From the NCBI GenBank assembly GCA_022813625.1, contig JAKLMB010000049.1, positions 62,001-126,000 of the forward strand: a DNA stretch of 64,000 bases, read 5' to 3'. The translations under genes were made by a program, and so were the position numbers. Below, in pieces: positions 22,880 to 34,589 of this stretch (within the stretch, counting starts at the first letter, position 1; the number at the start of each line of letters is the position of its first letter). Below the pieces are notes generated by a model that made no database searches, was not told the DNA's origin, and saw only the letters and a list, made by a program, of their open reading frames with translations. This DNA is from Aaosphaeria pasadenensis. Its lineage: Eukaryota > Ascomycota > Dothideomycetes > Pleosporales.

Positions 22880-23992
22880 CAGACAAGCCGATTGACCAAA
22901 CTATCCTACTGAGCCGGGGAATGATGATTCGTATGTTTTAAATGCTTGCCAGATAATCAATTTGTCGGTGAAGTCCCAACAATCTTGAAAAATCTTCCTA
23001 TTGCTGGTCCAGTGACGCGGGTGAGAGAGGCGCGCGCCATGATCGCGGTACCGCACAGAGTCAAGTAAAGTAGATTATGATCCTGAGCACGACGAACCAG
23101 AACGAACCGAAGCAGTGAAATGTGCCCTTTTGCGAGGCGGTGAAAGGTGATATTCTTGTTTCACTGTATGGTTTCTTGCCACCCAACCTCGTTACCAGGA
23201 GATTGGTTGTAGCGTGCCTTCCCTACTCGCTCTTCTCCTACTCCTACTACCTACCTTTGCTGCTGCTACTTAGGTTACTGCTCTCTCCCTCCTCCACCTC
23301 ATTTACCTCACTCTCTCTCCCTCTCCTACCCACTCACACTCACTCACCCACCGCAACCACCTAACCTCCACCTACCTCACTTCCTTCAACCCTTCTCAGA
23401 TTTTCCCTTCTCTCTCTCCCTCTCAACCTTCCCTTCTTCAATATCCTCACATCTACTTCCTAAAACTCATTGTCTATCTAATCTCCCTACCCTCTTCCCA
23501 TCATCAATTCCGCTCATCAAACCCACTCACCTCTTGCCTCACATTCTCACTGAGGTAGTGGCACCTTCAATCGCCGCATCTCATTTCGCCTCTTTGGCAA
23601 TTCTTGCTTCTGCAATCTAGATCAGCATCGACTTCCTACCTACCTTACTTACCATCTCCCTGTTCTTTCCTCGCAATTCTTCCCACAAAAGACGGGCTGC
23701 GAGTGCTCGTTGCCTCCTCATATAACACTGCTTCATTTCGTCGAGCTTCTTCAGGTCAAGCTTTGTTCCTACATCTACCTGTATTTACAGCTATTCGTTG
23801 AGACGGCTGCTCGCAGGTCGTAGTTCACTACTACCCTTCATCTTCGATATTTCGAAAGCTACTCGCCATTACGTGTCGCATCTCTCGCGTCCAGCGGCGT
23901 CATCAACAGCTACTGCGCAAGTGCCTCGCTCACCATACTCAAGCCCACCTTATCCCCTGCAAGGCTGTATATCATTCCATCTAATCGACACC
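22880..23992. other. Upstream region and pyrimidine-rich leader of the PUF gene
   Basis: After the hydrolase stop, about 300 nt of mixed sequence is followed by some 700 nt (about 23,200-23,950) that is strongly C/T-rich on the + strand, with tandem ACTC/CTCC-like words. This is typical of a long fungal 5' untranslated region or transcription-start zone. No gene seen. Confidence 0.55.
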
Positions 23993-26914
23993 ATGAGTCT
24001 CAATATCACCTCGGATGGCTCGCCTACTCCACGCAAAAATCGATATTCTATCGCGGATGACTTGAAGATCGACACGTCCGCAGAGACGTTGGGTATGGCG
24101 GTAGGCTCTCGCCACCCCTTCCCCTCCAGGATGACTGCACATACATCTACCAATTGGCGTCTTGGTAGCCCATCATTGACATCCAATATGCAGGGTGTCA
24201 AGCGCCCAAACTCGACGTCTCTCGAGCCCTCGGTCCCACTCATCGCCTCCAATCGCAACAACAAGCACCCGTCCCAACAGCAGCAGCTGCTTGCCAAAGC
24301 ATCGAATCGTGTGCCTGTCGATGGCTATAAGGTCTGTCTCACATCTCATCCCCACCAGGAGTTCTTGCTAACCTTGTCAGAAGCTCAAGACCAACCAAGA
24401 TGCCTCAAATGAGCAAGCATCCTCGTCTGTCGTAGATTCTCTTCTGAGGCGTCTGTCCGATCAGCCATCTCCTCCGGAGAAGTACCAGGACAAGCAAGGA
24501 GAGCCGAACCACTCTAACATGGGACTGACTAAGGAGTACGAGAACTCTTCCAATGGTTCGCTCTCCATTACTCCTGCTACAGATGAACTCTCTCAGACTC
24601 CTGTTACTGAGCCGGATCTACAAGGTGTTGTCGTCAATGCTGTTGAGTTGCACCGCCTCAAGAATGAGCTGCTCGAAGCCCGCAATGAGGTCGCTCGCAT
24701 GAACCAGGAACTTCATACGACTCATCTTACCAAGTCTACTCTGGACCACGCTATTGGTCAGTCATCCGATACGGACTACAACTACTACAAAGGTGATGTG
24801 ACCGAACAAGCTATCTCACAGCTTCAGAATAAGTTCAATGCATCCACCCGTCCCGGCTACGGTCCACAAGATGGATGGTCCATGAACCAAGGTACAATCT
24901 ATGACAAGAACGATGTGAAGCCCTTTGGAAATCCCCACTCCATTTGGGGCAATGCTACAAAGTCTCCAGCCCAGTTCAACAACCCGGCACCGAGCCAGCC
25001 TATGCCTCCGTCTATCAGCATCTGGAACAGCGATCAGCCTCGCCAGGCTCCGTTCTATAACGGCAATAACATGCCAATGAACATGAACAACGGTATGGAG
25101 CATCAAGGCCAGGGTGCCGTTCAAATGCATCCTCGGGCCTCTACTGCTCAGCCAGGCTTCCGTGGTAGGAACTCTTATTTGAATGAGCCCATGCATTTCC
25201 CATTGGATCAGGGCTTCCGTGGCGGCTTCTCCAATCCTCCAACTCGTCCCAACTCCGCCTTCGACAACCCACGCTTTGGTCCATTCCCTGGCAACATGAG
25301 CCCCGCGGTTCAGCCCATGTCTGGCCCTCCAGCACCCATGCATGCACCACCCAATGGCATGAATAATTTCCAGGCTCGTGCCATGGGCCCATTCGGTACT
25401 CGTTTGTCCCCCGAGGCAGCCGAATTCAGTGTTGATGCGATGGCTCCCACGCCATGGAATGCTCAGGTGAATACCATCTCTTTGGCCTCAGACCGAATGG
25501 CTAACCTTAGTATTCATGAGCAGCCCCTTAATGAGGGTAATGCCACGTACGCTTCCACATCTGAGCCCATGAACTATCGCCGTCTTCTTGACCGTAACAT
25601 GAATTGCAACTGGAAATACATTGTCGATAAGATTATCTGCAGCAACGACCAGCAGGCCTCCATCTTCTTGCAACAGGTAACTATCATGACCTCTTGGGCT
25701 ACAACATGTTTTGGTCTGCGTATTGACCCCTTCACAGAAATTGAAAGTTGGAACTGCAGAACAGAAGTTCGAGATTGTTGAAGCCATCATCGCTCAAGCA
25801 TATCCGCTCATGATCAACCGCTTTGGCAACTTCCTTGTTCAGCGCTGCTTTGAGCACGGTACTCCAGACCAGGTATGAAGTGTATACATGCCCATGAAAC
25901 ATTCGTGCTCGAACTAATATATTGCCAGGTCATCGCTATTGCTGGCGCCATTCGTGGTAACGTTCTGACTCTCAGCATGGACGCCTTTGGATGTCACGTC
26001 ATTCAGAAAGCTTTCGATGCGGTTCCCGAAGAATACAAAGCGACTATGGTGCATGAGCTGCTTCGTCGCATCCCCGAAACGGTCATCCACCGTTACGCTT
26101 GCCACGTTTGGCAGAAGCTCTTTGAGCTCCGTTGGGTCAACTCGCCCCCGCAGATCATGCGTTACGTCAATGAAGCTCTTCGAGGCATGTGGCATGAGGT
26201 TGCCCTTGGAGAGACCGGCAGTCTTGTGGTCCAGAACATCTTTGAGAACTGTCTTGAGGAGGATAAGGTGAGCTAAAGCTTACACTCTTGAATTGTGAAG
26301 ATGTACTTACGATACTCTCCAGCGTCCGTGCATCGAGGAAGTCCTCGCTAGCATCGATGTCATCGCTCATGGTCAATTTGGCAACTGGTGCATTCAACAT
26401 ATTTGTGAGCATGGAGCGCCCGCTGATCGTAGCCGCGCTATTGAGCACATCATCCGCTTTGCCACGGAGTACAGCATGGACCAGTACGCTTCTAAGGTCA
26501 TCGAGAAGTGCCTCAAGATTGGTGGTAGTGACTTTCTGGATCGCTATCTTGACCGCGTTTGCGAAGGCCGTGCCGATCGTCCTCGCATGCCTCTGATTGA
26601 TAGTAAGTTTCACCTTGATCAACAGGCATCGAATATATACTGACCTTCACTTTTCAGTTGCTGGAGATCAGTTTGGAAATTATCTCATCCAGTACATTCT
26701 GACCAACTGTGCTGCGCACCATCGCGAGATCGTCGCGAGCCATGTGCGAAAGCACATGGTCTCCCTCCGCGGTTCCAAGTATGGCTCCCGGGTCGCCATG
26801 CTCTGCTGCAATCCGGCCCTCTCTACTCGCCCCGGACCTCCAGCTGGCATGCAAGTCAACCGTTACAACAGCTCCAACCTTCATCGCGGCGCTGGCTACA
26901 CTGGTTTTCGTTAA
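23993..26914 (+). CDS. PUF (Pumilio) repeat RNA-binding protein
   Basis: Six exons: 23993-24331, 24381-25676, 25738-25872, 25929-26267, 26323-26602 and 26658-26914, 881 residues. The start at 23993 has a CACCATGAG context; an in-frame earlier start would add unconserved sequence. Residues 1 to about 500 are disordered, rich in Asn, Pro, Met and Gln, with one short coiled segment (about 210-235). The C-terminal ~350 residues hold PUF repeats whose base-contact pairs can be read: N576/Q580, C612/Q616, C648/Q652, S688/Q692, N724/Q728, S760/E764 and N804/Q808. Family members bind 3' untranslated regions and repress or localise mRNAs in the cytoplasm. By the known code the last four pairs fit UGUA. 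Which yeast PUF it matches is unclear; it resembles fungal proteins often labelled meiotic PUF or coiled-coil proteins. Confidence 0.92.
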
Positions 26915-28020
26915 GGTTTTGGAAGTTCGCCTGCAGAACTCCACTTGATCTCGCTCCAAATCTTCATTTCCAAAGCCTGATCCTCGATGATGTCCAAATG
27001 TGCTTGGTTGGGATATACCAATAGGTGCAAACGGCGCTCTGAAAAGCATCTATTGGAATTGCATGGATTCTGGAGCCTCGAAAACCCCTTTATGTCTCTC
27101 TTGTTTATCACATTTCCTCGAACCTCCGGCGAATTGACCCAACTTCATTGAAACGATTGTCGACCATTTCCCAAGCTCAGAGCTGAGTTATCTCACTCTG
27201 TTGCCATTTGGATCCGAACGACCTGGTATGGAATACCTATCAGTTATTGTTTGACATGGCTGCAAGTGCAGAACCGGGGACAATTAAATGAATATGATAG
27301 TTAGTAGTTGGGTCACTCTTCTGTATGCTTAGCTTTCCCTATAATCAGTCAGGTTCGACATGGCAGACCATATGGAATATGGATAAGATGGGAAATCATT
27401 CCACGAGGTAGATTATTATCTTTTGTAAAGAATGCAATCCATGTCCTGGATTAATGCTCCAGCTTTGCTCTAGGTTTACTATGTGATGTGTGACTTCTAT
27501 TCTCGGGACTTATCTTAGGTATAGATCTTAGGTATTCACCATGCCTAAATCTTAGGCCTTGCCGTAGCTAACTCGTTTGCGCAAGCCCTCGTGATGAACA
27601 CGGGTGTGTCCCAGTGTCATCATATGCCATGGCATCGTGACGTGCAGGGTTGAGGGTCGAATCAGTTGGTAGGTATCTAGGTAGTCACTCGATTGAACCT
27701 CATCCATGATCGCTGGTATTATGAATAAGAAGTACAATTTCTCAAGGCAGCGAACAACGCTTATTTGTTTTTCACTATATTAAACACTTACGCAGTCCTT
27801 CTTCAGGAGTCGGGTTGGTCCTCATTCTTAGTGTACAATCTTTCATCTGTACCTGGGAAGTGACCTTGTCCAGCCAGGGTGGTTATTTAAGCGAGACTCG
27901 ACCGCGAATCGAACGACAACCTCGCCGCGAGTGACATCAACGGTTGACCGCCCGCCTCTCCTACCGCCAAATACCCTTTTAGCTTTACGCAGGCCGGTTC
28001 GTCACAAGTGCGTACCAACA
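26915..28020. other. Intergenic region before SEY1
   Basis: Holds the PUF gene 3' untranslated region and the SEY1 promoter. Three copies of ATCTTAGG occur at 27512, 27525 and 27549, the last inside an inverted repeat. No gene seen. Confidence 0.5.
27512..27556. repeat. Three ATCTTAGG words with an inverted repeat
   Basis: ATCTTAGG at 27512-27519, 27525-27532 and 27549-27556. The last lies in GCCTAA-ATC-TTAGGC, a perfect 6-bp inverted repeat. It is about 470-510 nt before the SEY1 ATG and could be a factor-binding cluster. Confidence 0.6.
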
Positions 28021-30851
28021 ATGGCCTCCACTCTTCAGGTCAACGGCAATGGCCGGCCCAGCAACATCAAGCATCCTTCCGCCCCGTCCCTGATGATGAA
28101 CTCCCACTTCGCATCTGTCGGCGAGGAGGCCTCCAAGGAGGCTTACGAGCATGGCATTCAGGTCATCGACGAGGACAAGCTGTTCAAGTATGCAATTCCC
28201 ATGTTATTCGTCTACCACTCCCTAATGCTAACATGATCTCGCGATGTAGTGAACACTTGTCTACTTACCTCAACATCGAAAAGGTCATCCCGGCCGGATT
28301 CAATTATCACCTCATCTCCGTCTTTGGTTCGCAGTCCACCGGTAAATCGACGCTTCTCAACTACCTATTTGGCACACAGTTCGGTGTTATGTCCGAGCAG
28401 GAGCGCCGGCAGACTACAAAAGGAATATGGATGAGCAAGAACAAGCGCGAAGGAGGCGGCAGCGGCATGGCGGAGAACATCCTCGTCATGGACGTCGAAG
28501 GCACAGACGGTCGCGAGCGCGGAGAAGATCAGGATTTCGAACGGAAGAGTGCTCTCTTTGCTCTAGCCACCAGCGAAGTGCTCATCGTCAACATTTGGGA
28601 GCACCAGGTGGGGTTGTATCAGGGGGCAAACATGGGTCTGCTGAAGACCGTTTTCGAGGTTAATCTGCAGCTTTTCGTCAAGGACAGCAGGTATGTTATA
28701 TCCCTCGTCACTTTCCTGTCGCACCGCTAACGAATGTAACAGGACCATTCCCCGATCCCTTCTATTCTTCGTCATTCGTGATCATTTAGGCACTACGCCA
28801 CTCAAGAACCTCCAGAACACCCTTTTGCAAGACCTTTCAAAGTTATGGTCTACAATTTCCAAACCCACGGGCCTTGATAACTCACGCATTGAAGACTATT
28901 TCGACTTCGCCTTCGTGGCGCTCCCGCACAAGATCCTACAACCCGAGAAGTTCGAGGCCGAGGTACAGAAGCTAGGAACCAGGTTCCGGGAAGGATACAA
29001 TGACCCGAAGAAGAGCGGACTTCTTGACGAAGCTGATTTGCCTATATTTCTACCACAATACCACCGCAGGATTCCTGCTGATGGTTTCGCTGTCTACGCT
29101 GAGGGCGTGTGGGATCAAATCGTCAACAACAAGGATCTAGACTTGCCGACCCAACAGGAGCTCCTTGCTCAATTCCGATGCGACGAGATTTCGCGAGAAG
29201 TTCTCATCGCCTTTGACGAGATCATCACCCCTCTTGAGGAGAAACAAGCAGAAGATGCGCGGATGGGCAAGCCGGCCCTGCTCCCTGACCTAGGCCCGGC
29301 AATGAATGCAGCAAGGGGGAAAATCTTCCAGGATTTCGAGACCAATGCCAGCCGATACCACAAGGGTGTCTACACCCGCAAGAGGGCAGAACTTGAAAGC
29401 AAGGTTGATTCAAGGCTAAAAGCCCTCTCACAAAAGCAGCTCTCTGCAGCACACAAGTCCGGCGTCGAAACGTTCAGCAATGCTGTCAGCGCCGCCGTTA
29501 AAGGTGGCCAGAAGAAGGGCGCATCTTATGACTTCGCTCAAATTGTCGAGACAGAGAAGGGCAAAGCTCTGTCCAAATTCGAGGCCGATGCTCAAGCGAT
29601 TGCGATCGAAGGTGCAAGCTGGTCTAGCTACACACAAGAATTGAAATTGTACCAGAAGGACTTAGATGAGGTTTCCTCTCGATTGCGAAAGGAGGAGATG
29701 CGCCGCCTCGCCACTCGTGTCGAGCGCTGGGTACGATCTCGCCTCGATGAGTCTGTTGGATTGGAGTTCAACAAGCTGGGAAGTGGTCGTGGAGGCTCTG
29801 GTGCCCCTGAACATGGTGAACGACCACCCTCTGAGAAGGACCTTTGGGATCGCGTCTGGAACATCTTCACGGACACCGTCAGTGACGCTGAGAAGCGCTT
29901 CACAGACCGAGCCCAGAGCTTCGATGCCAGCCCGGAGGAGGTCGAAGTCGGTTTATGGCGGCTTCGACGCAAGTCCTGGGCAGTCCTTCGTGCAAAGATT
30001 GACGAAGAAGTCATGGAGGGCAACATCTTGTTGAAGCTCCGAGAGAACTTCGAAGACAAGTTCCGATACGATGAGAGTGGTGTTCCCAGGATATGGCGAC
30101 CAACCGATGACATCGAGGGACTGTACACGAAAGCGAGGGAGTCGACCATCACTCTGATTCCACTCCTGTCTAGGTTCAAGTTGTCCAAGACAGCTTCTCC
30201 GCCCCCGTTGGATGCGTGGATAGGAAATGCGCCACCGTCGGTCTCTCCAGCTGATGAAGAAGATCTTACACCCATCGGCGGTGTCGATGAAGATGAGGGC
30301 AAGAGTCTGGAAGAGGAGATGACAATCTTGAGTGACGCCAAGCAAGCCGACCTCCTTGTCCGATTCAAGAAAACTGCAGATGGTGTCTACGTTGAGGCTA
30401 AACGTAGTGCGATCGGTGGCATGACCCAGGTGCCGTTGTACTTCTATGGTCTCTTGCTCGCATTGGGCTGGAACGAGATAGTAGCCGGTAAGTGTTTCAA
30501 CGATTCAGTATTGACCTACGACATCCACTGACATATTCAACAGTTCTTCGCAACCCCCTGTATTTCATATTTCTCATCCTTGCTGGTGTAGGTGCCTATG
30601 TCACCTATACCCTCAACCTTTGGGGTCCCATGGCACGCATGGCAGATGCCGCCAGCAGACAAGCCGTGGATATCGGCAAAGAGCGTCTCCGCGAATTCCT
30701 CGAGTCATCGGATACCGGACGCCAGGCCATGGCCATGTCCAGCCAACAGGGCGGTCGCAGGCAGCGCGATTACGATGAGGTCAGCATGGACACTCTCAAT
30801 GAGGACGGCACGAAGAAGCGCAAAGACGAAGATGATCTCGATGACATCTAA
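28021..30851 (+). CDS. SEY1: SEY1, ER-shaping dynamin-like GTPase (RHD3/atlastin functional class)
   Basis: Four exons: 28021-28187, 28250-28690, 28743-30487 and 30544-30851, 886 residues. The start has a CAACAATGGCC context. The GTPase domain begins about residue 60, with P-loop GSQSTGKST (82-90), switch and G3 region DVEGTDGRERGED, and the RD-type G4 motif FVIRDH. A long helical middle region (about 300-720) follows. Two closely spaced hydrophobic segments (about 755-800, including YFIFLILAGVGAYVTYTL) form the ER hairpin, and the charged tail ends KRKDEDDLDDI. The family fuses ER tubules homotypically at three-way junctions. Length fits fungal Sey1 (about 780-880). All joins restore family motifs such as KDSR|TIPRSLLFFVIRDH. 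Confidence 0.96.
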
Positions 30852-31647
30852 TCTCTCTGCCCCTCCGATAGCTGCAAAAAGTCGCCCTTGGTCATGGTCG
30901 AATATGTGGACAGGGTCTTATTCTTACGATAATGAACGTTGCTTGGGAACAGATTCTCTTGGGTGGCTAGATATGTTGTGTTGGGACGGATACTGATTCC
31001 TCAATACCTAGTGCACACTGCTGTGCATAACCAATAGAAACGAAATGAAACCATTCTTTCCTCCAACTGTTTTAGACTCTTCGGTATCGTGCTGTTGGTT
31101 CCCCCTGACGTTTGTGTCTACATGTTGAGCAGCAGGTCGGATTAGAAAGAGTGAATGTTCAAAGCTCTGATTCCCAACGATGTTGCGTTCTAGCCCTGAA
31201 AACCCTGTTCTCTCATAAAATGCATCAATTGTTTATACATGGCATCTGTCTGGCACTAATGAATCAATTACCGCCTTACTCAGGGCCGAAGAATGGTTGG
31301 AATGTTTTGTCATTTTCTATGACGTCGACCACTCTATGAGCACACTGTAGCGGCCTCTTTCATACTATGCGCCCCCAATTGTTTGATCACACCATAGAGC
31401 ACTTGATTCTTTCTGTGGGTTTCCCAACCTTAGCTATTCTACATTTCTGAATTAATACCCTATAGGTGCCATAGAATGTTAGTGGCTGTTTCCACAAGCA
31501 ACGGAACCATTTGAGCACAACGCATATCAAGCTGTGAATTGCCCAACCTCAACAGCATCCTCCAATCTCTTCAACAATCGAAATCACCAATCCAAAGAAA
31601 GCAAACGAGGCCTCAGAACCAACCACACATCCCCCAACAACACCACC
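30852..31647. other. Intergenic region between SEY1 and a small gene
   Basis: Contains the SEY1 3' untranslated region and the promoter of the next gene. No repeat, RNA gene or credible frame noticed. Confidence 0.5.
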
Positions 31648-32361
31648 ATGTCTTCACAACAACAATCACAGCCACCCCCAACGCTCACATCGCTCCTCAC
31701 ACTCCTCCTCCCACACACCACCCTCCTCCACGCGCCCTCTCCCTCCACCCCCTCCGCCTCCATCACAAACTCCATCTCCTCCCTCCAACTCCACCCCACC
31801 CTCGAAGCCGCCCTCCACCTCGCCAACGCCGACCTCCCCTCCGCCCACTTCCTCGTCCGGCACATGCAGGCGGCGCCAGCCGTCGAAGGCATGCTCCTGC
31901 ACGCCATCTTGCACCGCTGCGAGGGGGACTTCGAGAACGCGAGGGCGTGGCTGGGGGATGTGGGGGACGTTTGTGCGGGGTGGGTTGCCAAGAGGAAGGG
32001 GGTGGAGCGGTTGGGAGAGGATGTTACGGGCATCGTTGGGTTGGAGGGAGAGGGGAGGGGGTTGTTGGGGTTTGTTTATGGGGAGGGGGGTGAGGATGGA
32101 GGGGAGAGGTTGGTTGATGATGTTGAGGGGTTTAGGGAGAGGTGGAAGGGGAGGAAGGGAAGGGAGGGGGGAAAGGAGGAGGAAATGGAGATTGAGGAGA
32201 GGATTAGGAGGGAGTTGGAGATGGTGGTGGAGTGGTGTAGGAGGAAGTTTGGGGACGGGAGGTGGGTGGATGCGTCGAGTGCTTGGGTGAGACATGGGGA
32301 TGAGGTCAGACAGGTGGCCGAGGACATGGTGTCGGGGGACAAAGGGTTCAGGAAGTTCTAG
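31648..32361 (+). CDS. Small uncharacterised fungal protein
   Basis: Intronless, 237 residues from an ATG in CACCACCATGTCT context. An upstream in-frame extension exists but has no ATG and looks like leader. The conserved-looking part (about residues 50-105) reads LEAALHLANADLPSAHFLVRHM, then GMLLHAILHRCEGDFENARAW. This is helical and resembles a TPR-like helical pair. The C-terminal half is rich in Gly, Glu and Arg with predicted helix (EEERIRRELEM...). No catalytic motif seen, so no function assigned. The coding strand turns sharply from C-rich (before about 31,915) to G-rich (after). The gene converges on the Rab11 gene 542 nt away. Confidence 0.68.
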   Translation: MSSQQQSQPPPTLTSLLTLLLPHTTLLHAPSPSTPSASITNSISSLQLHPTLEAALHLANADLPSAHFLVRHMQAAPAVEGMLLHAILHRCEGDFENARAWLGDVGDVCAGWVAKRKGVERLGEDVTGIVGLEGEGRGLLGFVYGEGGEDGGERLVDDVEGFRERWKGRKGREGGKEEEMEIEERIRRELEMVVEWCRRKFGDGRWVDASSAWVRHGDEVRQVAEDMVSGDKGFRKF

Positions 32362-32903
32362 AGGGAACGATAGAGACAGGACGAGGATGAAACGTTGTAA
32401 GGATAAGCTGTCCATTTGCATCTTGGAAGTGATCATACAGCAGCTAGTAAAGTCACATACATTAATCGCCACCAAAACCGATCAGCCACTAGAGAAAGAA
32501 GGAGAGATTGATAGTGGGAGGGGAAGAAAAAGGCACACCCGCACGAATGCAAAGAAAAAATTGAAGCAGGTATGGCAGAAACAAAAGATCCCCTTCCAGC
32601 CAGCCAGCCAGTCAAACCCATCGCCAATCTGCAGAAACAAGCAGAGAGCATTGTAGTACACGCAATAAAGAGACTTGAAAGGACAGACCCCGGCATGTTT
32701 CTCCGATGGTGTAACTTCGTTCGACGTCAACATTCGCATGAGACATGAGTGGCATGATGATTCGTCTGAAGGTGCGGAACTGCATCGTGCATGGTAATGC
32801 CGCCATGAAATAGTCCGATCGTGGGTGGGGCTCGTAACCTTTGGAATACATGTCTACTCCACGCTTCTTCATATATGTATATATCGTGTTTACGTGACGG
32901 TGC
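32362..32903. other. Convergent 3' region
   Basis: Contains both 3' untranslated regions and a short (CCAG)n run near 32,597. No gene seen. Confidence 0.5.
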
Positions 32904-33834
32904 CTAGCAGCATCCCTTCTTTGCCTCTGTGTCTGCCGACTTGCTGATCTCGAGGACCTTGCGCTCGCCGCCTAGGACGTTCTGGCCGCCCTCACCCTGG
33001 TCGAGGGCTTTGCTAGATACAATTCGGTAGATCTCTGCAATGCCGTTAGTTCTCTTTCATGTTGAAGGCAGCCAGTGTACAATGGTATTTCACGACAAAT
33101 GTGATCTGGAGCTGGAAGATGGAGACCAGTCTGAAGCCCTAACGTACCTGTGAGAATGTTCTGGAAAGCGAGCTCGACGTTGCTGGCGTCCAAGGCGGAC
33201 GTCTCAATGAAGGATAGGTTGTTCTCGCCTGCGATTATCGGTCAGTATGTTTTGTCTCTCCCGCATTTTCCGTTCCGCAAGCAGTTACGCACTGGCAAAT
33301 TGTTTGGCCTCCTCTGTGGGCACTGCTCTCAGATGCCTCAAATCGCTCTTGTTACCGACCAACATAATGACAATATTGGAATCGGCATGGTCGCGCAGCT
33401 CCTTCAGCCATCGTGTCACATTCTCATATGTCTGATGCTTGCTGATGTCGTAGACGAGGAGGGCTCCCACAGCGCCTCGGTAATATGCGGAGGTGATGGC
33501 ACGGTATCGTTCCTGACCAGCAGTATCCCAAATCTGTGCTTTGATGGTTTTGGCGTCGACCTGGATGGATCTGGTTGCGAATTCGACACCGATCGTGGAC
33601 TTGGAATCGAGGTTGAACTCGTTACGAGTGAATCGACTCAACAGGTTGGATTTACCGACACCAGAGTCTCCGATAAGGACAACTGCAGGTCAGTTAGTAT
33701 GCGCTCAGTGCGAACCCCGAGAGACAAGCGAACCCTTGAAAAGAAACTGTGGACGGTCAGCTCAGCATGCACAAGTAGCGAGGGCGCATTTTGTATGCGG
33801 GATTAGGACTCACATCGTATTCGTCGTTCGCCAT
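32904..33834 (-). CDS. Rab11/Ypt31-type small GTPase
   Basis: Five exons: 33834-33814 (21 nt), 33746-33734 (13 nt), 33682-33293, 33228-33148 and 33034-32904, 211 residues. The protein begins MANDEYD|FLFK|VVLIGDSGVGKS. P-loop GDSGVGKS (16-23), switch I STIGVEFATRS, WDTAGQERYRAIT, NKSDLRHL and ETSALD are complete. The double-cysteine end KKGCC is the geranylgeranylation site. RabF motifs and length match Rab11/Ypt31/Ypt3, which act at the trans-Golgi and recycling endosome and in delivery to the hyphal tip. The two tiny 5' exons were placed by requiring GT-AG borders and the canonical N-terminus. Confidence 0.95.
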
Positions 33835-34589
33835 AGTTGCGGTGGGTGGGCGAAGGCAAGAGTGGAGAGCTCAGAGGTTGAGGAGGCGGGGTAGAAGGCA
33901 ATGTGGATAGCGGTAACGGGTTGGTGAATGGATGTGCAACGGAACTTGAAGAGGGTAATTCACAAACCGCCGGTATGTCCCAGTGCTCGTGAAATGTCGT
34001 GTCGTGTCGTTATTTGGCTGCCTCGTCGTGGTGGAGGATGGTCGACACCGCCGCACAAGGATTCCATCACGTGTCACGCAACGCTAGGTGGGCGCTCGGA
34101 CCAGCTCTTATAGCTACAGGGGTTGGTCCGCTTGTTTGGTCTCCAACTCTTCCATTGAATATATTGTAACATATAGAAGTAAGGGTATAGATAATAATTA
34201 AAATCTAACAAGTAACCCTCCCAATCTCCTACCCAAAACACTCAGACACTGTCACACAGCACAGTAATCAGTAATCACTGATCAATCAGTCAATCAATCA
34301 ATCACCTTCGCTTCCCCTCGTCCTGTCTCAGATGAAAGGAACACAGACATCTCCCAGCGCACAGTCCCAAGCCTGAGATCTTCAGATCTTTTAAGACAAA
34401 CAATGCTTGCTTGTTCGACTGCGAGCGGAAACCTCAACTTCACTTACTCACTACCTAATTGAATGCTTCCCTTTGCCTGTGATCGTCGCTACCTTTCATC
34501 CATCACTAGGGAGTAGGAACCAATCACCAATCACCAAGCCCACCCTTTCATGCGCGAAACAGTCGCCACGTGCACTTAGTATCATCGCC
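33835..34589. other. Divergent intergenic region
   Basis: Promoter region shared by the Rab11 gene (-) and the chromodomain/CCCH gene (+). It includes an imperfect AATC/CAAT tandem run near 34,282-34,304. No gene seen. Confidence 0.5.

Noticed and set aside
27549..27556. Internal telomere-like TTAGG words
   Set aside because: Only three separated ATCTTAGG words, not a tandem TTAGGG array.
17243..32361. Secondary-metabolite or other functional gene cluster
   Set aside because: Neighbouring genes (carrier, hydrolase, PUF, SEY1) belong to unrelated pathways, and no backbone enzyme such as a PKS, NRPS or terpene synthase is present.
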